Below are positions 27,549 to 37,912 of a stretch of 64,000 bases of DNA, in pieces (the first letter of the stretch is position 1; every line of letters begins with the position of its first letter). The notes beneath the pieces are model-generated. The model was not told the origin of the DNA and did not search any database. It saw only the letters and a list, made by a program, of their open reading frames with translations. The position numbers and the translations under genes were made by a program. The DNA is from Burkholderia multivorans ATCC BAA-247 (lineage in GTDB: Bacteria > Pseudomonadota > Gammaproteobacteria > Burkholderiales > Burkholderiaceae): NCBI RefSeq assembly GCF_000959525.1, contig NZ_CP009832.1, forward strand, positions 806,001 through 870,000, in the 5' to 3' direction.

Positions 27549-29198
27549 TCAGGCCGCGAGCATTTCCTTCGCGTGCTTGCGTGTCGTCGCGGTGATCTCG
27601 AGCCCGCCGAGCATCCGCGCGACTTCCTCGATCCGGCTCGCCTTGTCGAGCGCGACGACGGTCGACACGGTGCCGCCGTGCTCGTCGCTGCCTTTCGCGA
27701 CCTGGAAATGGTGGTCGCCGCGCGCCGCGACCTGCGGCAGGTGCGTCACGCACAGCACCTGCCGGTCGCGCCCGAGTTGATGCAGCAGCCGGCCGACGAC
27801 TTCGGCCACGCCGCCGCCGATACCCGTATCGACCTCGTCGAAGATCAGCGTCGGCGTCGGGCTCGCGGCGCTCGCGATCACCGCGAGCGCAAGACTGATC
27901 CGCGCGAGCTCGCCGCCCGACGCGACTTTCGCGAGCGGGCGCAGCGGCACGCCGGCGTGGCCGGCGACGCGGAATTCGATCTGCTCGAGCCCGTGCGGGC
28001 CGCCGTCCGCGAGCGGCACGAGCGCGACTTCGAAGCTGCCGCCTGCCATCGACAGTTCCTGCATGCCGGCCGTCACCGCGGTGCCGAGCGCCTGCGCGGC
28101 CTGCGCGCGCGCCTTCGACAGGCGCTTCGCGTCGGCCAGATACGCGTCCCATGCCTTCGCCTGCGCGGCTTCGAGCGCGCCGAGATCGGCCGCCGCGTCG
28201 AGCGCGGCAAGCTGCGCGCGGCGCGCCGCGTGTTCCTCGTGCAGCGTGTCGGGCGGCAGCCGGAACTTGCGGGCGGTGGAATGCAGCGCGTCGAGGCGCA
28301 TTTCGACCTGCGCGAGGCGGTCGGGATCGAGATCCAGACGCTGCGCGTAGTGCGACAGCGAATAGACCGCTTCCTGCAGCTGGATTTCGGCCGGCTCGAG
28401 CGACGCGAGCGCGTCGCCGAGCGCGGCGTCGTAATCGGCGAGGCTGCGCAGCTTCGACACGATCGCGCCGAGCTGCGTGAGCATCGCGTCGTCCGATTCG
28501 GACAGCGCATCGAGCGCGCCACGCACGCCCTCGATCAGATTCGCCGAATGCGACAGGCGCTTGTGCTCGGCGCTCACTTCTTCCCATTCGCCCGGCTGCG
28601 GCGCGAGCTTGTCGAGCTCCGCGAGCTGCCATGCGAGCTTTTCGCGTTCCAGTTGCAGCTCGCGTTCGTGCGCCTTCGCCGCGTCGATCGCCTGCGTCGC
28701 ATCGCGCCAGACGCGCCACGCGCGCGCGACGTTCGCGGCCTCGGCGACGAGCCCCGCGTGCGTGTCGAACAACTCGCGCTGCGCGTCGGGACGCATCAGC
28801 AACTGGTGCGCGTGCTGGCCGTGAATGTCGACGAGCATCTCGCCGAGTTCGCGCAGTTGTGCGAGCGTCGCGCTGGTGCCGTTGATGAATGCGCGCGAGC
28901 GGCCGTTCGCGTCGATCACGCGGCGCAGCATCACGGTGTCTTCGGCGTCGAAAGCGTGTTCGTCGAGCCAGCGCGCGACACGGTCGTGCGGCGTGAATTC
29001 GGCGGTGATGTCGGCACGGCTGCAGCCGGTGCGCACGACGCTCGCGTCGGCGCGCTCGCCGAGCGCGAGCGCGAGCGCGTCGATCAGGATCGATTTTCCG
29101 GCGCCGGTTTCGCCGGAAAAGACGGTAAAGCCGGCGTCGAATTCGAGATCGAGCGCGGCGACGATGACGAAGTCGCGTATCGAGAGGTGGCGGAGCAT
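27549..29198 (-). CDS. recN: DNA repair protein RecN
   Basis: This 549-aa SMC-like ATPase acts in double-strand-break repair. Walker A is GETGAGKS at residues 29-36. A central coiled-coil and linker region (about 150-380) follows. The C-terminal half holds the ABC signature region KVASGGELARISLALAV and Walker B LIFDEVDTGIGG. The start at 29198 (MLRHLSIRDFVIV) is the canonical family start. It follows nadK by 19 bases on the same strand, the common nadK-recN operon. No LexA-type box was recognised. Confidence 0.95.
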   Translation of the reverse strand: MLRHLSIRDFVIVAALDLEFDAGFTVFSGETGAGKSILIDALALALGERADASVVRTGCSRADITAEFTPHDRVARWLDEHAFDAEDTVMLRRVIDANGRSRAFINGTSATLAQLRELGEMLVDIHGQHAHQLLMRPDAQRELFDTHAGLVAEAANVARAWRVWRDATQAIDAAKAHERELQLEREKLAWQLAELDKLAPQPGEWEEVSAEHKRLSHSANLIEGVRGALDALSESDDAMLTQLGAIVSKLRSLADYDAALGDALASLEPAEIQLQEAVYSLSHYAQRLDLDPDRLAQVEMRLDALHSTARKFRLPPDTLHEEHAARRAQLAALDAAADLGALEAAQAKAWDAYLADAKRLSKARAQAAQALGTAVTAGMQELSMAGGSFEVALVPLADGGPHGLEQIEFRVAGHAGVPLRPLAKVASGGELARISLALAVIASAASPTPTLIFDEVDTGIGGGVAEVVGRLLHQLGRDRQVLCVTHLPQVAARGDHHFQVAKGSDEHGGTVSTVVALDKASRIEEVARMLGGLEITATTRKHAKEMLAA

Positions 29199-29217
29199 GG
29201 TGTCGGGCGGCGGCGCG

Positions 29218-30120
29218 TCAGGACGCCTTGTCGTCTTCGTTCGAGGCGTGCTCGTTCCAGTGCAGCTTCTTGCGCAGCGTCGCGTAGTAGCTGTAGCCGA
29301 TCGGATGCAGGAACGGCACCGTGTGCTTCGAGCGGCGCACCTCGATCGTATCGTTCAGTTCGAGCGCGGTGAACGACTGCATGTCGAAGTTCACGTTGAC
29401 GTCGCGCCCGCCGACGATCTGGATCGCGATCTTCGAATCGTCCGGCAGCACGATCGGCCGGTTCGACAGCGCGTGCGGCGCGATCGGCACGAGCACGATG
29501 CCTTGCAGCTGCGGATGGAGGATCGGGCCCGCCGACGACAGCGCGTATGCGGTCGAGCCGGTCGGCGTCGCGACGATCAGGCCGTCGGAGCGCTGGTTGT
29601 ACATGTACCGGCCGTCGACCGACGCGCGCAGCTCGACCATCCCGGAGAAGCCGCTGCGGTTCACGACGACGTCGTTGAATGCGAGCGCGTGGTAGATCGG
29701 TTCGCCGTCGCGGACGATTCGCGCCTCGAGCAGCGAGCGCTCCTCGCGCTCGAACTTGCCCGACAGCATCACGGGGACGAGCGCCTGCATGTCGGCCGCG
29801 GCGATGTCGGTGATGAAGCCGAGCCGGCCGTGGTTGATGCCGATCAGCGGCGTCCGGTACGGCGCGAGCTGCCGGCCGATGCCGAGCATCGTGCCGTCGC
29901 CGCCGAGCACGACCGCGACGTCGGCGCGCGCGCCGATCTCGGCCGGCGTCAGCGCCGGATAGCCCGAGATGCCGATCTCGCGCGCGGTGTCGCCTTCGAA
30001 CACGACCTCGAACCCGCGCTTCGCGATGCAGGCGGCGAGCGTGGCGAGCGGCTCGGCGATGCCCGGCGTGTTGCTGCGGCCGACGAGCGCGACGGTGTTG
30101 AACAGATTACCGGTTTTCAT
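29218..30120 (-). CDS. nadK: NAD kinase
   Basis: This 300-aa cytosolic enzyme phosphorylates NAD to NADP. Conserved motifs are [13 protein letters not shown] (about residues 71-83, the GGDGT motif), [18 protein letters not shown] and [21 protein letters not shown], which form the NAD kinase active site. The ATG at 30120 gives [15 protein letters not shown]. It is divergent from hrcA (130-base gap) and upstream of recN. Confidence 0.96.
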
Positions 30121-30236
30121 GCCGGCATTACACCATAGCTCGATGCCGAAAAGAACCGTCGTGCCGCCGCGGGGCCGGATCGGACGCCGCCGCGCAACAG
30201 CGCTTGCGGCCACTCGCCGCGCTCGCGCGGTTGCGC

Positions 30237-30242
30237 TAAAAT
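30237..30242 (+). promoter_or_regulatory. Candidate -10 element of hrcA
   Basis: TAAAAT lies eight bases before the hrcA ATG. If used, transcription would begin at or one or two bases before the start codon. No convincing -35 hexamer is seen. Confidence 0.3.
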
Positions 30243-30250
30243 TTTCCACC

Positions 30251-31273
30251 ATGCTAGATCCTCGCGCACGAACCCTCCTGAAAACCCTGATCGAACGGTA
30301 TATCGCCGACGGTCAGCCGGTCGGATCGCGCACGTTGTCCCGGTACTCGGGGCTCGAGCTGAGCCCCGCGACGATCCGCAATGTGATGTCCGATCTGGAG
30401 GAGCTCGGCCTCGTGTCGAGCCCGCACACGTCGGCCGGCCGCGTGCCGACGCCGCGCGGCTACCGGCTGTTCGTCGACACGATGCTGACCGTCGAAACGC
30501 CGATCGACGCCGCGGCCGTCGCGCGGCAGGTGCAGAGCACGCTGCAGGCCGGCGAGCCGCAGCAGAAGGTGGTCGCCGCCGCGGCCAGCGTGCTGTCGAA
30601 CCTGTCGCAGTTCGCCGGCGTCGTGCTGACGCCGCGCCGCAGCCACGTGTTCAAGCAGATCGAGTTCATGCGGCTGTCGGAAAAGCGCATCCTGCTGATC
30701 ATCGTGACGCCGGAAGGCGACGTGCAGAACCGCATGCTGGCGACGCCGCGCGACTATTCGCCGTCGCAGCTGACCGAAGCGTCGAACTACATCAACGCGC
30801 ATTTCGCGGGCCTGTCGTTCGACGAGGTGCGCCGGCGCCTGCGCGACGAAATCGACCAGCTGCGCGGCGACATGACCGCGCTGATGCACGCGGCCGTGAC
30901 GGCGAGCACCGAGGTGCCCGACACCGAGGACACGGTGCTGATTTCCGGCGAGCGCAACCTGCTCGAGGTGGCGGACCTGTCGTCCGACATGGCGCGGCTG
31001 CGCAAGCTGTTCGACGTATTCGACCAAAAGACGGGCCTCCTGCAACTGCTCGACGTGTCGAGCCACGCCCAGGGCGTGCAGATCTTCATCGGCGGCGAAT
31101 CGACGCTCGTGCCGATCGAGGAGATGAGCGTCGTCACCGCGCCTTACGAGGTGAACGGCAAGATCGTCGGCACGCTCGGCGTGATCGGGCCGACGCGGAT
31201 GGCGTACAACCGCGTGATCCCGATCGTCGACATCACCGCGCGCCTGCTGTCGCTGACGCTGAGCCAGCAATAG
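30251..31273 (+). CDS. hrcA: Heat-inducible transcription repressor HrcA
   Basis: This 340-aa repressor binds CIRCE operators (inverted TTAGCACTC repeats), typically at groESL, with GroEL as co-factor. The N-terminal winged HTH spans [20 protein letters not shown] and [20 protein letters not shown]. The C-terminal dimerisation/GAF-like domain contains GVVLTPRR and a conserved [18 protein letters not shown] 30251 ([17 protein letters not shown]) is the usual start. It heads the plus-strand block hemH-hslR-grpE-dnaK. I did not see a CIRCE element in the intergenic regions of this cluster. Confidence 0.95.
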
Positions 31274-31443
31274 CCGGCGCGAGCGCGTTCCGCCATCATC
31301 GGCGCGCGGGCGCCGCGCCGCCAGTCGGCCGGACGGCTAGTGGGCGGCGGATCGATCGTCGCGGCCGGCCTGCGCCCCGGCTGATCTGCGCGCCGGGCCG
31401 GTCTCCCGCGGTTCGACCGCGCGGCCCGACATCCGCACCCCGC

Positions 31444-31449
31444 TATAAT
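31444..31449 (+). promoter_or_regulatory. -10 element of the hemH promoter
   Basis: A perfect TATAAT lies 41 bases before the hemH start codon in the 217-base hrcA-hemH gap. The -35 region is GC-rich and does not match well. Confidence 0.55.
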
Positions 31450-31490
31450 TAAAAGCCATCCGGTTTCGTGCCTCGAGCACGCTCTTGCCC

Positions 31491-32558
31491 ATGCGTTTCG
31501 ACCTTGAGCCGCCTTCGAGCGTCGCGGCTGCCCACCGCGTCGGCGTGCTGCTGATCAATCTCGGCACGCCCGACGCGCCGACGCCGCGTGCGGTGCGGCG
31601 CTACCTTGCCGAATTCCTGTCCGATCCGCGTGTCGTCGAAATCCCTCAGCCCGTCTGGCAGGTGCTGCTGCGCACGCTGATCCTGCCGCTGCGCGGCCGG
31701 GCATCCGCGAAGAAGTACGCGGCGGTCTGGATGCCGGAGGGCTCGCCGCTGCGCGTGTACACCGAGCGTCAGACCGAGGGCGTGCGGCACCTGCTCGCGT
31801 CGAACGACTATCACGTGCTGGTCGACTACGCGATGCGCTACGGCAGCCCCGGCATCGCACAGGCGCTCGCGCAGTTCAAGCGCGCAGGCGTCGAGCGCGT
31901 GCTGCTGATGCCGATGTATCCGCAGTATTCGGCATCGACGACGGCCACCGCGTTCGACGCCGCCTTCGCGGCGCTCGCGCGCATGCGCAACCAGCCGGAA
32001 GTGCGCACGGTGCGCCACTATGCCGACCACCCGGCCTACATCCACGCGCTCGCCGAGCAGGTGCGCCACTACTGGGCGCAGCACGGCCGGCCCGATTTCG
32101 CGGCCGGCGACAAGCTCGTGCTGAGCTTTCACGGCGTGCCGAAGCGCACGCTCGATCTCGGCGATCCGTATCACGACCAGTGCCAGCAGACGGGCGCGCT
32201 GCTGATGGCTGCGCTCGGGCTCTCGACGATCGAATGCCGCGTGACGTTCCAGTCGCGCTTCGGCAAGGCCGAATGGCTGCAACCGTACACGGCGCCGACG
32301 CTGCGCGAGCTCGGCGAGGCCGGCGTGCGGCGCGCCGACGTGTTTTGTCCGGGCTTCACGGCCGACTGCCTCGAGACGATCGAGGAGATCGGCATGGAAG
32401 TGCGCGACGCGTTCATCGCGGGCGGCGGCCAGTCGTTCCACCGGATTCCGTGCCTGAACGGCGCGCCGGCGTGGATCGGCGCGCTCGGCGAGATCGTCGC
32501 GGAGAATCTGCAGGGCTGGCCCGTGCGGACCGCCCAACCCGAAACGGTGAACGGATGA
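31491..32558 (+). CDS. hemH: Ferrochelatase
   Basis: This 355-aa enzyme inserts Fe(II) into protoporphyrin IX, the last step of haem synthesis. Family features are [15 protein letters not shown] (about residues 18-32), [48 protein letters not shown] (catalytic His) and [21 protein letters not shown] 31491 (MRFDLEPPS) is preferred to the TTG six bases upstream. Its stop overlaps the hslR start by four bases. Confidence 0.96.
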   Translation: MRFDLEPPSSVAAAHRVGVLLINLGTPDAPTPRAVRRYLAEFLSDPRVVEIPQPVWQVLLRTLILPLRGRASAKKYAAVWMPEGSPLRVYTERQTEGVRHLLASNDYHVLVDYAMRYGSPGIAQALAQFKRAGVERVLLMPMYPQYSASTTATAFDAAFAALARMRNQPEVRTVRHYADHPAYIHALAEQVRHYWAQHGRPDFAAGDKLVLSFHGVPKRTLDLGDPYHDQCQQTGALLMAALGLSTIECRVTFQSRFGKAEWLQPYTAPTLRELGEAGVRRADVFCPGFTADCLETIEEIGMEVRDAFIAGGGQSFHRIPCLNGAPAWIGALGEIVAENLQGWPVRTAQPETVNG

Positions 32559-32962
32559 ACTACAGGATTTCGACGGAGCCCGGCGCGAAGCTGCGCATCG
32601 ACAAATGGCTATGGGCCGCGCGGTTCTTCAAGACGCGTTCGCTCGCGAGCGATGCGGTCGACAAGGGGCGCGTGAAGATCGGCGGCGCGGCCGTCAAGCC
32701 GGCGAAGGAAGTGCGCGTCGGCGACGAGGTCGAGATTGCGATCGATGGCATCGTCTGGCACATTGCCGTGCTGGGCGTCTGCGACGTGCGCGGGCCGGCC
32801 AGCGTCGCGCAGACGCTCTATGCGGAAACGGAAGCAGGGCGCGCCGAGCGGCTCGCCGAACTGGAGCGGCGGCGTACGTATCGCGAGCCGGCGGCCGCGC
32901 TGCATGGCCGGCCGACGAAGCGCGACCGCCGCATCATCGACAAACTGTCCGGTGGACGCTGA
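32555..32962 (+). CDS. hslR: S4-domain heat-shock protein 15 (HslR)
   Basis: This 135-aa RNA-binding protein has an S4 domain (about residues 12-75: [43 protein letters not shown]) and a basic tail with [14 protein letters not shown]. coli Hsp15 rescues stalled 50S subunits that carry nascent chains. The ATG overlaps the hemH stop (ATGA), so translation is coupled. The position between hrcA and grpE fits a heat-shock role. Its last 29 bases overlap the end of the small convergent ORF. Confidence 0.92.
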   Translation: MNYRISTEPGAKLRIDKWLWAARFFKTRSLASDAVDKGRVKIGGAAVKPAKEVRVGDEVEIAIDGIVWHIAVLGVCDVRGPASVAQTLYAETEAGRAERLAELERRRTYREPAAALHGRPTKRDRRIIDKLSGGR

Positions 32963-33095
32963 ACAGCTGATCGAACGTCGCGCGTACGCTGCCGTATTCG
33001 GTCGTGCGGTCGGTCACGGCGCCCGACAGACAGATGGTGGTGGTGCCGGCGATGAGTACCAGCGCGACCACCGATATCGCAAAGGTCAGTTTCAC
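32934..33095 (-). CDS. Small exported or membrane hypothetical protein (53 aa)
   Basis: The start is GTG 33095, preceded by GAGGGG seven bases upstream on the minus strand. The product begins V/MKLTFAISVVALVLIAG, a signal-peptide or single-helix sequence, followed by TTTICLSGAVTDRTTEYG and a short basic tail. Its 3' end overlaps hslR by 29 bases in convergent orientation. No family is recognised. A plausible signal sequence plus a ribosome-binding site are the only support. Confidence 0.45.
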   Translation of the reverse strand: MKLTFAISVVALVLIAGTTTICLSGAVTDRTTEYGSVRATFDQLFSVHRTVCR

Positions 33096-33446
33096 GGTAC
33101 TCCCCTCGAAAAGACGGGTGAAAATGGCGCCAGGCGGAGATCGGGCGGCGGGAGCTAGGGTAAACGCGCTTTTCCCGACGCCTGAAACGAGTGTAGTGCA
33201 GCGCACAGTGCCGGGCTAGTACTTCCCCGGTAAGCGTTGTTACCGGCCGTTTCGCGCGATTCGGCGGCCGATGCGCGCAATGCGGGGCAAACCGCTTCGT
33301 TGTTTCGCCGCACGCGCGAATTCCGGCGAATCTCCCTCTTGAAACCGCGGTTTTCGCCCTTATCTGCACCAGCAATGTGCGGCACCTTCGGTCATACGGC
33401 CGGCGGTTGCCGATTTGGCTTCAACCTCTAATCGACTTTCAGCGAC
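33096..33446. other. 351-bp intergenic region upstream of grpE
   Basis: It contains the sigma-32-like promoter at 33338-33365 and an inverted repeat, CCGGTAA/TTACCGG (33227-33233 and 33240-33246), with no U-tract. I see no gene and no CIRCE element in it. Confidence 0.6.
33338..33365 (+). promoter_or_regulatory. Sigma-32-like heat-shock promoter of grpE
   Basis: A perfect -35 CTTGAAA (33338-33344), a 13-base spacer and CCTTATCT (33358-33365) match six of eight positions of the sigma-32 -10 consensus CCCCATNT. It lies about 80 bases upstream of grpE. Confidence 0.75.
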
Positions 33447-33992
33447 ATGGAAAACACGCAAGAGAACCCGGCATCCCAATCGGCCGAAGAAAACGGCAGC
33501 GAGACGCAGGCGGCACAAGACGCGGCTCCCGCCGCGGAAGCAGCCGACGCGGCGCTCGCCGAGGCTCAAGCCAAGGTCGCCGAGCTGCAGGAAAGCTACC
33601 TGCGGGCGAAGGCCGAGACCGAGAACGTTCGCCGTCGCGCGCAGGAAGACGTCGCGAAGGCCCATAAATTCGCGATCGAAAGCTTCGCCGAGCACCTGCT
33701 GCCGGTGCTCGACAGCCTCGAAGCCGCCGTCGGCGACACGTCGGGCGACATCGCCAAGGTGCGCGAAGGCGTCGAGCTCACGCTGCGCCAGCTGACGAGC
33801 GCGCTCGAGAAGGGCCGCGTCGTCGCGATCAATCCGGTCGGCGAGAAGTTCGATCCGCACCGCCATCAGGCGATCTCGATGGTGCCGGCCGATCAGGAGC
33901 CGAACACCGTCGTCACGGTGCTGCAAAAGGGCTATACGATCGCCGACCGCGTGCTGCGTCCCGCGCTCGTGACGGTCGCGCAGCCGAAGTAA
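33447..33992 (+). CDS. grpE: Nucleotide exchange factor GrpE
   Basis: This 181-aa co-chaperone releases ADP from DnaK. The acidic N-terminal region ([20 protein letters not shown]) leads into a long coiled-coil (about residues 40-85, [20 protein letters not shown]). A C-terminal beta-wing carries the signature [21 protein letters not shown] and [20 protein letters not shown]. It is preceded by a sigma-32-like promoter and followed by a thioredoxin-like gene and dnaK. The ribosome-binding site is poor. Confidence 0.96.
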   Translation: MENTQENPASQSAEENGSETQAAQDAAPAAEAADAALAEAQAKVAELQESYLRAKAETENVRRRAQEDVAKAHKFAIESFAEHLLPVLDSLEAAVGDTSGDIAKVREGVELTLRQLTSALEKGRVVAINPVGEKFDPHRHQAISMVPADQEPNTVVTVLQKGYTIADRVLRPALVTVAQPK

Positions 33993-34002
33993 GGGCGTCG
34001 CC

Positions 34003-34422
34003 ATGCTACCCGCCGGCGTCGATCCGGCCGCGTTCGACGCGTTCGGCATGCAGCCGCTGTCCGCCGACACGTTCGACGCCGGCATCGCCGGCGCCGGCGA
34101 CGCGCTCGCGGTCGTGTTCTTCTGGGGCGTCGACTGCTTCAACTGCGAGATCGCGAAGAAGGCGATGCTCGCGCAGCCCGACGCGATCCGCGCGCTGGAC
34201 CTGAAGTGGTTCCACTGCAACGTGTACGAACATCGCGAGCTGGGGCGCCGCTTCGGGTTGCACGGCGTGCCGACCTGGTTCTTCTTCCATCGCAGCAAGC
34301 GGCTGGGCCGCGCGACCGGCTGGCACGGGCTCGCGCAGTTCCAGGCGGCGGTCGCCGCCGCGCGCGCGAAGATCGCCGCGTCGGCGCCCGCGGAGGACGA
34401 TCCTGCTTCGCGCGGCGATTGA
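34003..34422 (+). CDS. Thioredoxin-fold protein with CFNC active site
   Basis: This 139-aa protein has a thioredoxin fold: the redox motif WGVDCFNCEIAKK (Cys45 and Cys48), a following helix and the cis-proline loop GLHGVPTWFFF (Pro90). CFNC replaces the usual CGPC, so redox potential and partners may differ from housekeeping thioredoxin. No signal peptide is seen, so it is expected in the cytoplasm. It starts ten bases after grpE and lies 147 bases before dnaK, tying it to the heat-shock operon. A role in redox control of the chaperone system is inference from position. Confidence 0.85.
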   Translation: MLPAGVDPAAFDAFGMQPLSADTFDAGIAGAGDALAVVFFWGVDCFNCEIAKKAMLAQPDAIRALDLKWFHCNVYEHRELGRRFGLHGVPTWFFFHRSKRLGRATGWHGLAQFQAAVAAARAKIAASAPAEDDPASRGD

Positions 34423-34453
34423 AAAAATTTAATATCCGCATCGGTCGTCAGGT

Positions 34454-34481
34454 CTTGAAAACGGATCCGCCGGACGCATTT
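34454..34481 (+). promoter_or_regulatory. Sigma-32-like heat-shock promoter of dnaK
   Basis: A perfect -35 CTTGAAA (34454-34460), a 13-base spacer and ACGCATTT (34474-34481) match six of eight -10 consensus positions. It lies 88 bases upstream of the dnaK start, with the same spacing as the grpE promoter. Confidence 0.72.
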
Positions 34482-34569
34482 CGGGAACAGAGTTGAATTC
34501 GGCGCGCGAAACCGGCCCAAAACGGCCGGTTTCGCGCAGCAAACAAGCATTTCTGGAGATTAGGAAAAA

Positions 34570-36516
34570 ATGGGAAAGATCATCGGTATTGACCTCGGCA
34601 CCACGAACTCGTGCGTCGCGGTGATGGAAGGCAACCAGGTCAAGGTCATCGAGAACTCGGAAGGTGCGCGCACCACGCCGTCGATCATCGCGTACATGGA
34701 CGACAACGAAGTGCTCGTCGGTGCGCCGGCCAAGCGTCAGTCCGTGACGAACCCGAAGAACACGCTGTTCGCGGTGAAGCGCCTGATCGGCCGCCGCTTC
34801 GAAGAGAAGGAAGTGCAGAAGGACATCGGCCTGATGCCGTACTCGATCATCAAGGCCGACAACGGCGACGCATGGGTCGAGGCGCACGGGCAGAAGCTCG
34901 CGCCGCCGCAGGTGTCGGCCGAAGTGCTGCGCAAGATGAAGAAGACGGCCGAAGACTACCTCGGCGAGCCGGTCACGGAAGCCGTGATCACGGTGCCGGC
35001 GTACTTCAACGACAGCCAGCGTCAGGCCACCAAGGACGCCGGCCGCATCGCGGGCCTCGAAGTCAAGCGGATCATCAACGAGCCGACCGCGGCCGCGCTC
35101 GCGTTCGGTCTCGACAAGGCCGAGAAGGGCGACCGCAAGATCGCCGTGTATGACCTCGGCGGCGGTACCTTCGACGTGTCGATCATCGAGATCGCGGACG
35201 TCGACGGCGAGAAGCAGTTCGAAGTGCTGTCGACCAACGGCGACACGTTCCTCGGCGGCGAGGACTTCGACCAGCGCATCATCGATTACATCATCGGCGA
35301 GTTCAAGAAGGAGCAGGGCGTCGATCTGTCGAAGGACGTGCTCGCGCTGCAGCGCCTGAAGGAAGCGGCCGAAAAGGCGAAGATCGAGCTGTCGTCGAGC
35401 CAGCAGACCGAAATCAACCTGCCGTACATCACGGCCGACGCATCGGGTCCGAAGCACCTGAACCTCAAGATCACGCGCGCGAAGCTCGAAGCGCTGGTCG
35501 AGGATCTGGTCGAGCGCACGATCGAACCGTGCCGCATCGCGATCAAGGACGCCGGCGTCAAGGTGTCGGACATCGACGACGTGATCCTCGTCGGCGGGCA
35601 GACGCGCATGCCGAAGGTGCAGGAGAAGGTGAAGGAATTCTTCGGCAAGGAACCGCGCCGTGACGTGAACCCGGACGAAGCCGTCGCCGTCGGCGCGGCG
35701 ATCCAGGGCCAGGTGCTGTCCGGCGACCGCAAGGACGTGCTGCTGCTCGACGTGACCCCGCTGTCGCTCGGCATCGAAACGCTCGGCGGCGTGATGACGA
35801 AGATGATCAGCAAGAACACGACGATCCCGACGAAGCACTCGCAGGTGTATTCGACGGCGGACGACAACCAGTCGGCCGTGACGATCAAGGTGTATCAGGG
35901 CGAACGCGAAATGGCGGCCGGCAACAAGCTGCTCGGCGAGTTCAACCTCGAAGGCATCCCGCCCGCACCGCGCGGCGTGCCGCAGATCGAAGTGACCTTC
36001 GACATCGACGCGAACGGCATCCTGCACGTCGGCGCGAAGGACAAGGCGACCGGCAAGGAAAACAAGATCACGATCAAGGCCAACTCGGGTCTGTCCGAGG
36101 CGGAAATCGATCAGATGATCAAGGACGCGGAAGCGAACGCGGCGGAAGATCACAAGCTGCGTGAGCTGGCCGATTCGCGCAACCAGGGCGACGCGCTCGT
36201 CCACAGCACGAAGAAGGCGCTCTCCGAGTACGGCGACAAGCTGGACGCCGGCGAGAAGGAGAAGATCGAGGCGGCGCTGAAGTCGCTCGAGGACGTGCTG
36301 AAGGACACGTCGGCCGACAAGGCTGCGATCGACGCGAAGGTCGAGGAGCTTGGCAAGGCATCGCAGAAGCTCGGCGAGAAGATGTACGCCGACATGCAGG
36401 CCCAGGCGGGTGCGGCCGGCGCGGCCGGTGCAGCGGAGGGCGCGGCGCAGGGCGGCGCGCAGCAGGCTGCGGACGACGTCGTCGACGCCGAGTTCAAGGA
36501 AGTGAAGAAGGACTGA
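34570..36516 (+). CDS. dnaK: Chaperone DnaK (Hsp70)
   Basis: This 648-aa ATP-dependent chaperone opens with [21 protein letters not shown]. Its N-terminal ATPase domain includes the phosphate-2 motif [13 protein letters not shown] and [14 protein letters not shown]. The substrate-binding domain starts at [16 protein letters not shown] (about residue 392). The alpha-helical lid ends in an Ala/Gly-rich linker and the conserved tail [14 protein letters not shown]. The ATG is preceded by GGAGATTAGGA. It works with the adjacent grpE and dnaJ and has its own sigma-32-like promoter. Confidence 0.98.
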   Translation: MGKIIGIDLGTTNSCVAVMEGNQVKVIENSEGARTTPSIIAYMDDNEVLVGAPAKRQSVTNPKNTLFAVKRLIGRRFEEKEVQKDIGLMPYSIIKADNGDAWVEAHGQKLAPPQVSAEVLRKMKKTAEDYLGEPVTEAVITVPAYFNDSQRQATKDAGRIAGLEVKRIINEPTAAALAFGLDKAEKGDRKIAVYDLGGGTFDVSIIEIADVDGEKQFEVLSTNGDTFLGGEDFDQRIIDYIIGEFKKEQGVDLSKDVLALQRLKEAAEKAKIELSSSQQTEINLPYITADASGPKHLNLKITRAKLEALVEDLVERTIEPCRIAIKDAGVKVSDIDDVILVGGQTRMPKVQEKVKEFFGKEPRRDVNPDEAVAVGAAIQGQVLSGDRKDVLLLDVTPLSLGIETLGGVMTKMISKNTTIPTKHSQVYSTADDNQSAVTIKVYQGEREMAAGNKLLGEFNLEGIPPAPRGVPQIEVTFDIDANGILHVGAKDKATGKENKITIKANSGLSEAEIDQMIKDAEANAAEDHKLRELADSRNQGDALVHSTKKALSEYGDKLDAGEKEKIEAALKSLEDVLKDTSADKAAIDAKVEELGKASQKLGEKMYADMQAQAGAAGAAGAAEGAAQGGAQQAADDVVDAEFKEVKKD

Positions 36517-36778
36517 GGCCGGGTTGCAATGGCACCGTACGCCGCGCGCGAACCGCGCGCGGCGCGGCCGACAAGCCGTCTGTCTTTCCTTCCTGCCGCT
36601 GCGCGCTGCGCGGCGGATGGCCGGATCGACTCCACGCCTGGCGGGCTTCGCGGCCCTCCGGGCACATTTGTTTTTTGGCGGGCGCTGCGTAACGTCTGCG
36701 GCGCCGGACGAGTCGAGAGACTTTACTGCGGGCGAAAGGAGCCGACGCGCGTGCGGCGCGCGGCGGCGGTGAATCGAT

Positions 36779-37909
36779 ATGGCGAAACGGGATTACTACG
36801 AGGTTCTGGGCGTCGCGAAGAACGCGAGCGACGACGAAATCAAGAAGGCGTATCGCAAGCTGGCGATGAAGTACCACCCGGACCGCAATCCGGACAACAA
36901 GGATGCGGAAGAGCATTTCAAGGAGGTGAAGGAAGCCTATGAAATGCTGTCGGACAGCCAGAAGCGGGCCGCGTACGACCAGTACGGCCACGCGGGCGTC
37001 GACCCGAACATGGGCGGTGCGGGCGCACAGGGCTTCGGCGGCTTCGCGGACGCGTTCGGCGACATCTTCGGCGACATCTTCGGTCAGGCCGCGGGCGGTC
37101 GCGGCGGCCGCGGCGGCCCGCAGGTGTATCGCGGCGCCGACCTGCGCTACAGCATGGAAATCACGCTGGAGCAGGCCGCGCACGGCTACGACACGCAAAT
37201 CCGCGTGCCGAGCTGGGTGTCGTGCGAAGTCTGTCACGGCTCGGGCGCGAAGCCGGGCACGAAGCCCGAAACCTGCCCGACCTGTCATGGCCAGGGCTCG
37301 GTGCGCATGTCGCAGGGCTTCTTCAGCATCCAGCAGACCTGCCCGAAGTGTCACGGCACCGGCACCTACATCCCGGAGCCGTGCGCGCATTGCCACGGCT
37401 CGGGCAAGGTGAAGGAAACCAAGACGCTCGAAGTGAAGATCCCGGCCGGGATCGACGACGGGATGCGGATCCGCTCGGCCGGCAACGGCGAGCCGGGCAT
37501 CAACGGCGGGCCGCCGGGCGACCTCTACGTCGAGATCCACATCAAGCCGCACGCTGTGTTCGAGCGCGACGGCGACGATCTGCACTGCCAGATGCCGATC
37601 CCGTTCACGACGGCGGCGCTCGGCGGCGAGATCGAAGTGCCGACGCTGGCCGGTCGCGCGACGTTCCCGGTGCCGGAAGGCACGCAGTCGGGCAAGACGT
37701 TCCGTCTGCGCGGCAAGGGCATCAAGGGGCTGCGCTCGAGCATTGCCGGCGATCTGTACGTGCACGTCCAGGTCGAGACGCCGGTGAAGCTGACCGACCA
37801 TCAGCGCGATCTGCTCAAGCAGTTCGAGAAGTCGCTGGCCGAAGGCGGTGCGCGTCACAGCCCGCAGAGCAAGAGCTGGTTCGACCGCGTGAAGAGCTTC
37901 TTCGAGTAA
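36779..37909 (+). CDS. dnaJ: Chaperone DnaJ (Hsp40)
   Basis: This 376-aa type I J-protein has the J domain with the HPD motif ([11 protein letters not shown], about residue 33), a Gly/Phe linker (about 75-120) and a zinc-finger domain with four CxxCxGxG repeats ([32 protein letters not shown]). The C-terminal substrate-binding domain follows. It stimulates DnaK ATPase and delivers substrates. It lies 262 bases after dnaK; the gap holds no recognised gene or promoter. Confidence 0.97.
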   Translation: MAKRDYYEVLGVAKNASDDEIKKAYRKLAMKYHPDRNPDNKDAEEHFKEVKEAYEMLSDSQKRAAYDQYGHAGVDPNMGGAGAQGFGGFADAFGDIFGDIFGQAAGGRGGRGGPQVYRGADLRYSMEITLEQAAHGYDTQIRVPSWVSCEVCHGSGAKPGTKPETCPTCHGQGSVRMSQGFFSIQQTCPKCHGTGTYIPEPCAHCHGSGKVKETKTLEVKIPAGIDDGMRIRSAGNGEPGINGGPPGDLYVEIHIKPHAVFERDGDDLHCQMPIPFTTAALGGEIEVPTLAGRATFPVPEGTQSGKTFRLRGKGIKGLRSSIAGDLYVHVQVETPVKLTDHQRDLLKQFEKSLAEGGARHSPQSKSWFDRVKSFFE

Positions 37910-37912
37910 GTC

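Noticed and set aside
33227-33246. Inverted repeat CCGGTAA/TTACCGG as a CIRCE operator for HrcA
   Set aside because: CIRCE is TTAGCACTC-N9-GAGTGCTAA; neither sequence nor spacing fits.
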